Positions 10,314 through 20,273 of a stretch of 64,000 nt of DNA are shown in pieces (within the stretch, counting starts at the first letter, position 1; each line of letters opens with the position of its first letter). This stretch comes from Paludibacter sp. (GTDB taxonomy: Bacteria > Bacteroidota > Bacteroidia > Bacteroidales > Paludibacteraceae). The stretch covers positions 1 to 64,000 of the forward strand of contig DAHXOX010000092.1 in assembly GCA_027364655.1 (NCBI GenBank), written 5' to 3'. The notes beneath the pieces are model-generated. The model was given only the letters and a program-made list of their open reading frames with translations. It searched no databases and had not been told where the DNA came from. The position numbers and the translations under genes were made by a program.

Positions 10314-11631
10314 CAAATCCTGCTTCCAAAAATATTTCCGATACAGTAGGATGCGCATGAATGGTTTGAGCCACATCATACACCGTACCTTCAATAGACA
10401 TAAAAGCCGAGGCTTCTGCAATCATATCGGTGGCGTTGGCAGCTACAATCTGAACACCGAGCACTTGTCCGTATTTTTTGTCGGACAACATGCGGATTGA
10501 TCCTTCTGTGTTTCCTTCGATCATGGCTTTCCCATTTGCTGACAAAGGGAATTCACTTATTTTATAATTGATTCCTTCATCTTTTATCGCCTGTTCCGTC
10601 ATTCCAATCTGTGCAATTTCGGGCACTGTGTACATATTAATTGGATATATTTCGCCGTTAAAATTTGATTTGATTCCCTTAATCGTGTTGATTACATAAA
10701 TTCCTTGCGCCGAAGCCACATGGGCCACAAAACTCTTGCCACTGACATCGCCAATGGCATAAACTCCTTTGAGGTTTGTCTCAAACTGGTCGGAGGTTTT
10801 AATAAATCCTCTCTCGGTGAGTTCAAGCGGAGTTTCACTGTCGAGAAGAATGGCTTTTCGCGAATTGCAATTGACAAGTAAGTCGCATTTAATTTTATTA
10901 CCGCCAATCAATAATTCACCATTCACAAACTTTTCAGGATAATCATTGAGTATTAAATCAATCTTATCGGTGACGAGTTTTTTCGTGATATAAGCAATCA
11001 AATGATCGTCTAATCCATCCAAAAAATATGAGCTGTTGGCAACTAAGGTTACCTTTTTATCAATCAGTTTGAAAAACTGCGCCATCTCCACTGCCGAAAC
11101 GTGATTACCCGTCACCACAATGTTTTCGGGAATCGAATCGAGCGAAAACAAGGTCTCCATTTCTGCTACGGGAGCATTGGCTAATGCATTGTCCATCGCT
11201 TTGGGCTTGGAACCTGTGGCAATAATAATATTTGAAGCCGTAATCTTTTTATCATCCACGTAAACCGAATGATCAGATCCTAATTTGGCTGTGCCTGTGA
11301 TTAGCTCCACTCCATTCTTTTTTAGTAAATAATTAACACCGGCACTTAGCTTTTTGGTGATGCGGGTCGAGCGAGACTTGGTTTTGTTCCAGTTGAATGA
11401 TAGCTTTCCGACATCGATGCCATCGATCCCGAACTCTTCCAAATGTTTGGATTTGTCGAAAAGCTTAGCGCTTTCTAAAATGGCTTTAGTGGGGATGCAA
11501 CCCCAGTTGAGACACATCCCTCCAATATACTTTTTTTCCACAATGGCGGTTTTTAAACCAACTTGCCCTGCACGAATGGCTGCAACATATCCTGCAGGTC
11601 CTGCTCCTATAATCAAAACATCATAATCCAT
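10285..11631 (-). CDS. lpdA: Dihydrolipoyl dehydrogenase (E3)
   Basis: YDVLIIGAGPAGYVAAIRAGQVGLKTAIVE, GGMCLNWGCIPTKA redox motif, C-terminal HAHPTVSEIFLEA. Confidence 0.95.
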   Translation of the reverse strand: MDYDVLIIGAGPAGYVAAIRAGQVGLKTAIVEKKYIGGMCLNWGCIPTKAILESAKLFDKSKHLEEFGIDGIDVGKLSFNWNKTKSRSTRITKKLSAGVNYLLKKNGVELITGTAKLGSDHSVYVDDKKITASNIIIATGSKPKAMDNALANAPVAEMETLFSLDSIPENIVVTGNHVSAVEMAQFFKLIDKKVTLVANSSYFLDGLDDHLIAYITKKLVTDKIDLILNDYPEKFVNGELLIGGNKIKCDLLVNCNSRKAILLDSETPLELTERGFIKTSDQFETNLKGVYAIGDVSGKSFVAHVASAQGIYVINTIKGIKSNFNGEIYPINMYTVPEIAQIGMTEQAIKDEGINYKISEFPLSANGKAMIEGNTEGSIRMLSDKKYGQVLGVQIVAANATDMIAEASAFMSIEGTVYDVAQTIHAHPTVSEIFLEAGFDAVDKAIHK

Positions 11632-11672
11632 AATGAGTCTCCTTAAAATTAGGCTAATTGTTTGTAATCAAA

Positions 11673-12965
11673 TTATTCCATCATCATCATCACAGGGTCT
11701 GACAAATATTCCAGAATACAATTCATGAATCTGGAAGCTTCGCCACCATCCACAATGCGGTGATCAACTGAAAGCGACAATGGTAAAACATTACCGACAA
11801 CAATCTGATCGTTTTTGACAATTGGCTTTTGTACTATTCTGCCAATTCCAAGTATGCCTGCTTGCGGATAATTGATCACAGGAGTGGCATATATACCGCC
11901 AATAGAACCATAGTTTGTCAACGTAAATGTGCCATCTTTCATCTCTTCCAGTGTTAGTTTCCGTGCTTTAGCTTTATCGGACAATGCTGTTATCTTCTGC
12001 GCAATCTCCAAAATACTAAGCCTGTCGGCGTCTTTGATGACAGGAACAACTAACCCTTCGGGTGTGTCAATCGCAATGGCGATGTTATAGTAGTTTTTAT
12101 AAATCATCCTGTCGTTTTCGAGATCAATTTGAGCGTTGAGCTGTCGGTGTTGTTTCAGTGCATTTACAGTAGCTTTCACAATAAACGGGAGATAGGTTAG
12201 TTTTGTGTTCTTATCGGTATAAATAGTTTTGTATCGTTCCCTGATGCTCATCAGATTACTAATTTCCACTTCTTCAAAAACAGACATGTGAGCGGCATTC
12301 AGCTTTGAGTTGATCATGTTTTTGGCTATCGCTTTCCGTATTTGCGTAAGTGGTTCGTAAGTAATCGATTCGCCAGCTGATGAAGGTTGTTGATAGGTTT
12401 CATGTTGCTCAACAGGTGTAGTTGATTTTTTAGTCGGGTGATAGGTTTCAATATCTGTTTTGGTAACTCTTCCCGAAGGTCCGGTGCCGGTAACCTGATT
12501 GATATCAATATTCAAATCTCTGGCCATAGCTCGGGCTAAAGGAGTTGCCAACACTTTTCTAAGCGGTTTCGTTTCCGGTTCTTGTTTTGACGAACCTTCA
12601 TCGCTCGCTGCCAGCAGTGCATTTTTACCTGCTAATTCCATTGTGCCGACAACGGCTGCCCCTTCTTCTTCAATGGGAGCGGTCACGGGCGCTTGTGCTT
12701 CGGCCACGGCTTCTGCGCCAAATACGCCTTCCATTTCGATTTCCACCAACGGACTTCCTACGTGAACAATCTCACCCACATTGCCAAACGTGGCTGCGAT
12801 CGTTCCATTTTTTGGAGATGGAATATCGGTAACCACTTTGTCGGTTTCCATGCGCACAAGCGCTTGTCCTGACTTCACTGCCTGACCTTTTGTCACATAC
12901 CATTCAAGGATTGTGCCTTCTTCGAGTCCTTCGCCAATATCCGGAAAATTAAAAATATATCTCAT
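11673..12965 (-). CDS. 2-oxoacid dehydrogenase E2 component (dihydrolipoamide acyltransferase)
   Basis: Single lipoyl domain (METDKVVTDIPSP), E3-binding domain (ATPLARAMARDLNIDINQVTGTGPSGRVTKTDI), catalytic SLSVDHRIVDGGEASRF. Confidence 0.95.
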   Translation of the reverse strand: MRYIFNFPDIGEGLEEGTILEWYVTKGQAVKSGQALVRMETDKVVTDIPSPKNGTIAATFGNVGEIVHVGSPLVEIEMEGVFGAEAVAEAQAPVTAPIEEEGAAVVGTMELAGKNALLAASDEGSSKQEPETKPLRKVLATPLARAMARDLNIDINQVTGTGPSGRVTKTDIETYHPTKKSTTPVEQHETYQQPSSAGESITYEPLTQIRKAIAKNMINSKLNAAHMSVFEEVEISNLMSIRERYKTIYTDKNTKLTYLPFIVKATVNALKQHRQLNAQIDLENDRMIYKNYYNIAIAIDTPEGLVVPVIKDADRLSILEIAQKITALSDKAKARKLTLEEMKDGTFTLTNYGSIGGIYATPVINYPQAGILGIGRIVQKPIVKNDQIVVGNVLPLSLSVDHRIVDGGEASRFMNCILEYLSDPVMMMME

Positions 12966-12977
12966 TGCAGTTGCATG

Positions 12978-13955
12978 TTAGAAGTTAACGGTTCGTTCTA
13001 TTTCGTAGAAAATCCGATCGGGCGTAATCATGTAAAAGTGTTCGCCTTTTGCCAATGGAACGATAGTATCAAATCCCATCACTCGTTTTGGTGGGGCTTC
13101 CAGATGTAGAAACGCCTCTTCGTTTACAATGGCCATCAGTTCGGCACCTACACTGAATGATGTCGGCGCTTCGGCAACAATCACGATTTTCCCCGTTTTC
13201 TTTACCGAGTTCACAATGGTTTCCTTATCAATCGGATAAATAGTGCGTAAATCAATTAATTCAACGGAAATTCCTGCTTCTTTGGCCATAACCAATGCTT
13301 TCTGGCATTCACGAATCATTGCTCCGAAAGCCACTACGGTAACATCTGTTCCTTCTGTAAGCACTTTTGCTTTGCCAATAGGGATAGTAAATTTACCATC
13401 GTTCACTTCTTGTTTAATGGCTCTGTAGATGCGCTTTGGTTCCATAAAAATAATGGGATCATCGCTTTCGATGGCGGCAATCATCAAGCCTTTTGCATCG
13501 TGTGGAGTTGATGGAATAACCACCTTCAATCCCGGAATATGAGCATATAAAGCTTCGGGACTTTCGGAGTGATGTTCTAGCGCATTGATTCCTCCACCAT
13601 ACGGAAATCGTATCACTAATGGAGCTTTGAATAATCCCCGCGAACGGTTATTCATCCGTGCAACATGTGAAACGATTTGATTAAATCCAGGATAGGTAAA
13701 TCCGTCGAACTGAAGTTCCACAACCGGTCTTAATCCCGACAAAGCCATGCCAATCGCTGTCCCCACAATTGCTGATTCCGCAAGCGGTGAGTCGAACACG
13801 CGTTCAACGCCGTGTTTTTGTTGCAATCCTTCGGTGACTCTGAATACGCCGCCTTCCACGCCGGCATCTTCACCGTAAACCACCACTGTTTTATCTTCTG
13901 CAAGTTTAATATCTAATGCGTTATTTATTGCTTGAACTAAAGTCATTACACTCAT
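12978..13955 (-). CDS. 2-oxoacid dehydrogenase E1 component beta subunit
   Basis: MSVMTLVQAINNALDIKLAEDKTVVVYGEDAGVEGGVFRVTEGL; start at 13955 overlaps the E1 alpha stop as ATGA. Confidence 0.94.
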   Translation of the reverse strand: MSVMTLVQAINNALDIKLAEDKTVVVYGEDAGVEGGVFRVTEGLQQKHGVERVFDSPLAESAIVGTAIGMALSGLRPVVELQFDGFTYPGFNQIVSHVARMNNRSRGLFKAPLVIRFPYGGGINALEHHSESPEALYAHIPGLKVVIPSTPHDAKGLMIAAIESDDPIIFMEPKRIYRAIKQEVNDGKFTIPIGKAKVLTEGTDVTVVAFGAMIRECQKALVMAKEAGISVELIDLRTIYPIDKETIVNSVKKTGKIVIVAEAPTSFSVGAELMAIVNEEAFLHLEAPPKRVMGFDTIVPLAKGEHFYMITPDRIFYEIERTVNF

Positions 13956-15040
13956 TTTCTGTTCTCCTTCCATGTTAGAAATTGTTCATACTCTGTTTTT
14001 TGCCTTTTCAAATCGTCTGGCATTTCCACATACATGTGCTGAAAAACGTCGTCAAGTTGATAAGGTGTGAAGTTTTCGGCTTCTTCAAATTGTTTATCCA
14101 CCTCAAGCTTGTATGCTTCAATTAGTTTCTCTTCATTTTCTTTCCAAATTCCTTTTTGATCCATGTATTTCTTCATACGTATTAACGGATCGGCTTTTGC
14201 CCATTCTTCTTCTTCTGTTTTATTTCTGTATTTTGTGGGATCGTCGGAAGTTGTATGTGCACCTTTCCGATACGTCAATGCTTCAATCAATACAGGCCCA
14301 TTCCCGGCTCTGGCATAGTCAAAGGCTTCTTTGTAGGCAACGTACATGGCAAAAAAATCATTTCCATCCACTTTAATTCCGGGAATGCCGAATCCGTATG
14401 CTTTGATAGCCAGGTTAATGGATTTTGTTTGACTGCGAACTGGTACGGAAATGGCATACTGGTTATTTTGAATGGTAAACACGACGGGCACTTGCCAAAC
14501 ACCGGCAAAATTGAGTGCTTCGCTAAAATCGCCTTCGGAAGTGCCTCCGTCGCCGACATAAGCAAACGCCACTTCATCCTTTTTAAGGTACTTGATGGTA
14601 TATCCGATTCCAACGGCATGAAGCAACTGCGAAGCAATGGGAATTGACCATGGAAGCATGTGATGTGCATTTTTATAATTGCTGCCTTCTTCGTTTCCCA
14701 TGTAATAAAGAAAGATTTCTTTCAACGTCACCCCCTTTGCTAACCATGCGCCAAGCTCACGAAAAACCGGTACTAACCAATCGTCAGTTCTCATAATGGC
14801 GCCAGCAGCAACCGAAATGGCTTCCTGGCCCATGTTTGGCGGATAGGTGTACATGCGTCCCTGCCGTTGAAACGAGACTGCCATTTCATCAGCTACACGA
14901 GCAAAAAGCATGGCTTTGTAAGCTTTTATGACTGTTTCATCATCTAAATCAGGCATTAATGCCTGATTTAGCACTACTCCCTCATTGTCAATAAGTCTGA
15001 ATGTTTTATCTTCTTTTGGGTCAAAATCATTAAAGATCAT
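13952..15040 (-). CDS. 2-oxoacid dehydrogenase E1 component alpha subunit
   Basis: TPP-binding GDGGTSEGDFSEALNFAGVWQVPVVFTIQNNQYAIS; GAHTTSDDPTKYR. Confidence 0.94.
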   Translation of the reverse strand: MIFNDFDPKEDKTFRLIDNEGVVLNQALMPDLDDETVIKAYKAMLFARVADEMAVSFQRQGRMYTYPPNMGQEAISVAAGAIMRTDDWLVPVFRELGAWLAKGVTLKEIFLYYMGNEEGSNYKNAHHMLPWSIPIASQLLHAVGIGYTIKYLKKDEVAFAYVGDGGTSEGDFSEALNFAGVWQVPVVFTIQNNQYAISVPVRSQTKSINLAIKAYGFGIPGIKVDGNDFFAMYVAYKEAFDYARAGNGPVLIEALTYRKGAHTTSDDPTKYRNKTEEEEWAKADPLIRMKKYMDQKGIWKENEEKLIEAYKLEVDKQFEEAENFTPYQLDDVFQHMYVEMPDDLKRQKTEYEQFLTWKENRK

Positions 15041-15085
15041 AGTAAGAAAGTTTTAATAATATATAATTGACTGTTGCCAACGAAC

Positions 15086-15093
15086 CAAAGATA
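15086..15093 (-). promoter_or_regulatory. -7 element TATCTTTG upstream of the 2-oxoacid dehydrogenase operon
   Basis: Minus-strand TATCTTTG about 46 bp upstream of the E1 alpha start. Confidence 0.5.
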
Positions 15094-15241
15094 GCATTTT
15101 ATATGAGATTTGCAATTTTTGGCTACTCTATTTAACTTCATTTGTGCTGTTTTCAGAGGAAGAATCACGTTAGGATGAAAGTATTTCAACTTGCTTCATT
15201 AAGGTGGTTTTAAAGCATTTATGGTGATAGAATTAAGGGAT

Positions 15242-15293
15242 CATAAAGAGACCGCCTAAAGTATTTGTAAATACTTTAGGCGGTCTCTTTATG
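15242..15293 (-). terminator. Perfect 25-bp inverted repeat with 2-nt loop, probable terminator of the upstream glycosyltransferase gene
   Basis: CATAAAGAGACCGCCTAAAGTATTT-GT-AAATACTTTAGGCGGTCTCTTTATG; lies between the GT stop (15336) and the next operon's promoter. Confidence 0.75.
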
Positions 15294-15335
15294 CATGATA
15301 CAAAACAATTACAGAGAATATAAAAAACTTAATTA

Positions 15336-16355
15336 CTATGCTTTTTTCAGTAGCTCTTCATAAACTGCAAGCAATTTCTGCAGAATTATGTTTCTATCAA
15401 ACTGAATAATGAGTTGTTTTGAAATGGCTGAGCCTTCCTGATAATAAGCAAAAGAAGCGATCATCTGTTTTGTCATCTCCACAAATTTGTCAGTGGTTTT
15501 AGCTTTCAAATAGGGATTCTCGTACAAAGAAACATATTCAGGTATGTCTCTAAAAATAACAGGTATTCCACTTGCTGCTGCTTCAATGGGAGCCAATGGA
15601 CAATTTTCCTGATAAGAAGGGAAAAGCATCAAATCAGCTGCGGCATATATTAACGGCATAGTATCTAAGTCATACATTCCGGCAAAGTGCATATTTGGTT
15701 TTGCGTGGGCAATTCGCTCGTCTATCCGCGAAATCCCCTCAGTCATCATTTTAAAAGGACGTCCACCAACCCATACAAATTCAGCTTCGGGTACTTGTTC
15801 AGACACGTCAACAAAGTCTTCAACCCCTTTCCGTGCTTGCAATTGACCAACGCCGAGCACAACAAAAGCATCTTCTTTTATTCCCAAAAGGGCGCGTCCT
15901 TTTTTGCGATTTTCGTCGGTTCGTTGCCACTTTTCAATTGGAATGGGATTGTTGATATTTACAATGTTAGTTTTAGCACCAATTTCCAATATTGCCTCGT
16001 GAACGCGTGGTGAGATGGCGATGCAAACATCTGCATACGAATACACTTGTTTAAAATACCATTTGACAAAAGGCATCCATAGTCGCCACATTGGTAAGGA
16101 ACCTTTGATCGAATCAGGAATGACATGTGTTGTCAATACTCGTTTGTGCTTGTATGGAAAACCTTTCATAAAATAGTACGGTCCATAAGTATGACTATGA
16201 AAAATATCTCCTTTCTTTTTTTCATTATTAATAATCACTTCAATGCCTTCTTTTGATTTTAAAAGATCGACGTGATCGACAAAGGCTGTATGTACTCCGT
16301 TGCCTTTAATGTGAAAGACTGTTTCTGAAATAACATGAATTTTCATCGATATCAA
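15336..16355 (-). CDS. Glycosyltransferase family 4
   Basis: VLGVGQLQARKGVEDFVDVSEQVPEAEFVWVGG, ADLMLFPSYQENCPLAPIEAAASGIPVIFRDIPEY (E-x7-E type). Confidence 0.88.
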   Translation of the reverse strand: MISMKIHVISETVFHIKGNGVHTAFVDHVDLLKSKEGIEVIINNEKKKGDIFHSHTYGPYYFMKGFPYKHKRVLTTHVIPDSIKGSLPMWRLWMPFVKWYFKQVYSYADVCIAISPRVHEAILEIGAKTNIVNINNPIPIEKWQRTDENRKKGRALLGIKEDAFVVLGVGQLQARKGVEDFVDVSEQVPEAEFVWVGGRPFKMMTEGISRIDERIAHAKPNMHFAGMYDLDTMPLIYAAADLMLFPSYQENCPLAPIEAAASGIPVIFRDIPEYVSLYENPYLKAKTTDKFVEMTKQMIASFAYYQEGSAISKQLIIQFDRNIILQKLLAVYEELLKKA

Positions 16356-16460
16356 ATAAGTTAAAGCCTATTGCAGTTTGGCTGATATGTATTTATTAGT
16401 AGTGCCCAAGGATTTTTGCGCATTAAATGATACGCGTTTGCGAAATGTTTTTTTAAGCTA

Positions 16461-17075
16461 TCAGGAAGAAATTTCTTCTTCGTCTTTTTGTTTGAATATC
16501 TTTACCGTAAAAATTACAATCATAATGACAGGAATAACTAATAAGAAATAAGGCAAATAAACTATATCCTGAGACACTTTATTCCAATGAGGGGCAGCAA
16601 GATAGCCGATTGATATATAAAAAACTGCCCAAATAAAAGAGGTAAGGGCGATGGTAGAAAAATAATGCGAAGATTTTACATGCAGCAATCCGCATATAAC
16701 GGCTGCATATCCACGTATAAAAGGAGTTAATCGACTTAAAAATATTCCTTTCCATCCTTGTTTGTTGATGTTATCTGACATTTTTTCCATGCGTTTTTGT
16801 GATATGGGAAACCAGCGTGGTCTTTTTTCCAAAAGAAGTTTCCCTAAAAAATAGAATACAACGTATAGGAAAGTTGCTGCCATAAAATCAGCGATAAAAG
16901 CAATAAAAATGATTTCTGGTAGAAGGAACAGCCCTGAATAGGCGAGATATCCTGAAAAAATAAGGACCATTTCGTTGGGTAGTGGAGTGGGAGCACCTAT
17001 CTCTTGTAAAAAAAGGAATCCAAAAATGACTATAAGACCATATTCCGTTACGTAATGTATAAATTCAATGGGCAT
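16461..17075 (-). CDS. DedA/SNARE-associated membrane protein
   Basis: FLFLQEIGAPTPLPNEMVLIFSGYLAYSG..., LSRLTPFIRGYAAVICGLL. Confidence 0.87.
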   Translation of the reverse strand: MPIEFIHYVTEYGLIVIFGFLFLQEIGAPTPLPNEMVLIFSGYLAYSGLFLLPEIIFIAFIADFMAATFLYVVFYFLGKLLLEKRPRWFPISQKRMEKMSDNINKQGWKGIFLSRLTPFIRGYAAVICGLLHVKSSHYFSTIALTSFIWAVFYISIGYLAAPHWNKVSQDIVYLPYFLLVIPVIMIVIFTVKIFKQKDEEEISS

Positions 17076-17122
17076 AAGAGTTTTAGCTTGATTTCAGTGA
17101 AAAAAATGAATACTTTTGTTTG

Positions 17123-17130
17123 CAAAGATA
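17123..17130 (-). promoter_or_regulatory. -7 element TATCTTTG upstream of the dedA-like gene
   Basis: Minus-strand TATCTTTG about 48 bp upstream of the start codon. Confidence 0.45.
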
Positions 17131-17331
17131 ATCTCATTTTGTTACAAAACGGTTACGGTTAAAGGAGTTTTTAATGATAAAAATTGGAATGTAGCTATAC
17201 CGAAATGACTAATTGTGCAAAATTAAAAATTTCAAAAAAAATTTCCGTGATCTTTTATGGCAATTTTGAATTTGGGTTTCGTTACTGATTTTACAATCAC
17301 ATTACTTCATCTAAAACTCCCATATTTGCAT

Positions 17332-17361
17332 TTTGATATTGCTCAAATTTGGTTATCTTTG
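17332..17361 (+). promoter_or_regulatory. Promoter TTTG-N18-TATCTTTG upstream of prfB
   Basis: TTTG 17332-17335 and TATCTTTG 17354-17361; ATG at 17410. Confidence 0.55.
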
Positions 17362-17409
17362 TAAACGAAAAACAAAGCATTTTTTATTCTAAAATCCATT
17401 GATTATAAT

Positions 17410-18496
17410 ATGATTACGACTGAACAACTGAAAGCAGTGTCAGAACGCGAGGACGCGTTGAGGAGGTATCTTTGACATTGACGAAAAATTAATACAACTC
17501 GAAGAAGAAGAACGTCGCACACATGCTGAAAACTTTTGGGAAGACCAAAAAGCAGCTGAAGAACAGATGAAAAAGGTGCGAGGTATCAAAATGTGGGTAG
17601 ATCATTATAATGAAGTAAATTCTGCAGTAAGTGAATTGGAATTAGCCTTTGATTTTTTGAAAGAAGGCGTTGCTGAAGAAAAGGAAGTCGATGATGCTTA
17701 CCAACATGCAATAAGCTTGATAGAAGAACTCGAATTGCTGAACATGTTGAGGCGTGAAGAAGATAAATTAGGAGCTGTATTGAAAATTAACGCAGGTGCC
17801 GGTGGAACCGAAAGTCAGGATTGGGCGTCTATGCTTTTTCGTCTTTATCAACGCTGGTGCGAATCAAAAGGCTATAAGGTGACCATTACTAACTGGTTGG
17901 ATGGAGACGAAGCTGGTATAAAAACAGTTACCATGCAAATTGAAGGAGAGTATGCTTATGGCTATTTAAAAAGCGAAAATGGTGTTCATCGTTTGGTGCG
18001 CGTTTCTCCTTACAACGCACAAGGTAAACGGATGACCTCGTTTGCGTCGGTATTTGTAGTCCCTTTAGTGGATGATAGCATTGAAATTATCATTAATCCT
18101 ACTGACATTGAATGGGATACGTTTCGTTCTTCAGGTGCCGGTGGCCAAAACGTGAACAAAGTGGAAACGGGTGTTAGGTTGCATCACTTACCGACTGGCA
18201 TTGTTATTGAAAATACGGAAAGTAGATCGCAATTTGGTAATAAAGATAATGCATTACGATTACTCAAATCGCAACTGTATGAAATGGAGTTGGAGAAACG
18301 GCGTCAGGCACAACAAAAAGTGGAAGCCGGCAAAAAGAAAATAGAGTGGGGGTCTCAAATCAGAAGTTATGTTTTTGATGACCGACGCGTGAAAGATCAC
18401 CGCACAAACTATCAGACTTCCAACGTGCAAAGTGTTATGGATGGCGATATTGACGAATTTATTAAAGCCTATTTGATGGAATTTGGTGATCAATAA
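17410..18496 (+). CDS. prfB: Peptide chain release factor 2, produced by programmed +1 frameshift at CTT-TGA-C (17470-17476)
   Basis: ATG 17410: MITTEQLKAVSEREDALRRYL then in-frame TGA 17473-17475; skipping T17473 gives DIDEKLIQLEEEERRTHAENFWEDQKAAEEQMKKVRGIKMWV..., joining the ORF-track frame; RF2 motifs SGAGGQNVNKVET and RSQFGNKD. Confidence 0.96.
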
Positions 18497-18592
18497 AAAA
18501 TTCATTATCAAATTTCATGGAGCTTAATAAAACGACGTTGAAATAATTATTTTTTGTAACTTGCGACTTCATTATGCTCGAGACTGAGTTCG

Positions 18593-20143
18593 ATGAAGCT
18601 CGCCAAAATGACATATATGACTAAAAAAGTATTATTGATGATTCTCGATGGTTGGGGAATCGGCAATCAATCGAAAGCAAATGTAATTGCACAGACACCT
18701 ACTCCATATTGGGATTCGTTGTTAAATCAATATCCTCATTCTCAATTGGAAGCATCAGGAGAAAACGTAGGGTTACCGGATGGACAGATGGGAAATTCGG
18801 AAGTCGGCCACTTAAATATTGGAGCCGGTCGTGTTGTATATCAAGATTTAGTGAAAATCAATATTGCTTGCCGCGATCACTCTATTTTTGAAAATAAAGA
18901 AATCGTTAAAGCCTATCGTTATGCTAAAGAACAAAATAAACAAATTCACTTGCTGGGTTTGGTTTCGGATGGCGGAGTTCACAGCTCATTGGATCATGTT
19001 TTTACCCTGACAGATATTGCTAAATCGTATGGCATCGACAAAACGTTTGTTCATTGCTTTATGGATGGCCGCGATACAGATCCTCGTAGTGGAAAGGGTT
19101 TTATTGAAGCATTAGAGAATCATTTATCACAATCTACCGGACGTATTGCTTCCATTATTGGACGTTATTATGCAATGGATCGCGATAAACGATGGGATCG
19201 GGTCAAGGAAGCTTACGATTTGCTCGTGAATGGTCATGGAACTCCTTCAACTAACATGGTGGAAGCTATGCAACAATCATATGAAGCAGGTGTTACCGAT
19301 GAATTTATTCACCCAATTGTACATATTGACCAAAACGGATTGCCATTAGCCACGATTGAAGCGGGTGATGTTGTCATCTTCTTTAACTTTCGTAACGATC
19401 GTGCTAAAGAGCTAACGCAGGTTTTGACACAACAAGATATGCCTGAACAAGGAATGCATACCGTCCCGTTGCATTTTTGTACCATGACTCCGTATGATGC
19501 GTCCTTCAAAGGATTGCATATTCTGTTTGATAAAGATAATGTGCAGAATACGTTAGGCGAGATCGTTGCAAAAGCAGGAATGAAGCAGTTGCGCATTGCT
19601 GAAACAGAAAAGTATGCACATGTTACTTTTTTCTTTTCAGGTGGTCGCGAAGCACCTTTTGAGAATGAAGAACGCATCTTGGTTTCATCTCCCAAAGTGG
19701 CAACGTATGATTTGCAGCCGGAGATGAGTGCATTTGAAGTAGCAGGTAAATTAACGGAAGTTATTCAACAACAAACATTTGATTATATCACCGTCAATTT
19801 TGCCAATGGCGATATGGTGGGTCATACGGGTGTTTACACTGCTATCCAAAAAGCGGTGATGGTTGTTGATCATTGTTTAGAGCAAGTGGTTGAAGCTGCA
19901 AAAGCAAATGGATATGATGTGATTATCATTGCCGATCATGGTAATGCCGATTACGCGGTGAATACTGACGGGACGCCCAATACGGCACACTCACTTAATC
20001 CGGTTCCTTTTGTTTATGTTTCTGAGCAGCAACAAGTAAAAGTGCAGAATGGTATTTTGGCTGATGTGGCACCTTCAATTTGTGCTTTGCTCAACATTGA
20101 ACAACCTAAAGACATGACGGGGAAGAATTTAATTCATATATAA
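18593..20143 (+). CDS. gpmI: 2,3-bisphosphoglycerate-independent phosphoglycerate mutase (start may be 18617)
   Basis: [56 protein letters not shown]. Confidence 0.96.
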   Translation: MKLAKMTYMTKKVLLMILDGWGIGNQSKANVIAQTPTPYWDSLLNQYPHSQLEASGENVGLPDGQMGNSEVGHLNIGAGRVVYQDLVKINIACRDHSIFENKEIVKAYRYAKEQNKQIHLLGLVSDGGVHSSLDHVFTLTDIAKSYGIDKTFVHCFMDGRDTDPRSGKGFIEALENHLSQSTGRIASIIGRYYAMDRDKRWDRVKEAYDLLVNGHGTPSTNMVEAMQQSYEAGVTDEFIHPIVHIDQNGLPLATIEAGDVVIFFNFRNDRAKELTQVLTQQDMPEQGMHTVPLHFCTMTPYDASFKGLHILFDKDNVQNTLGEIVAKAGMKQLRIAETEKYAHVTFFFSGGREAPFENEERILVSSPKVATYDLQPEMSAFEVAGKLTEVIQQQTFDYITVNFANGDMVGHTGVYTAIQKAVMVVDHCLEQVVEAAKANGYDVIIIADHGNADYAVNTDGTPNTAHSLNPVPFVYVSEQQQVKVQNGILADVAPSICALLNIEQPKDMTGKNLIHI

Positions 20144-20273
20144 AAAGCAAAGCAGAAAGATGATGATTTTGGAGTCTTCTTTCTACTTTACTTATTTTGA
20201 TAAAACAAGGTTGTGACAAATACTTTTTCTCCGAGATTATCGTTATAAAATTAAACGTTCTGGAGGGCAGTGT

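Noticed and set aside
12499-14647. Several antisense ORFs across the E1/E2 genes (e.g. 12499-12765, 12587-12832, 14255-14647)
   Set aside because: Shadow ORFs opposite well-supported E1 and E2 genes
17410-17566. prfB could be read as a pseudogene with an in-frame TGA near its start
   Set aside because: The TGA lies in the canonical RF2 recoding context AGGAGGTATCTTTGAC and the downstream frame is intact
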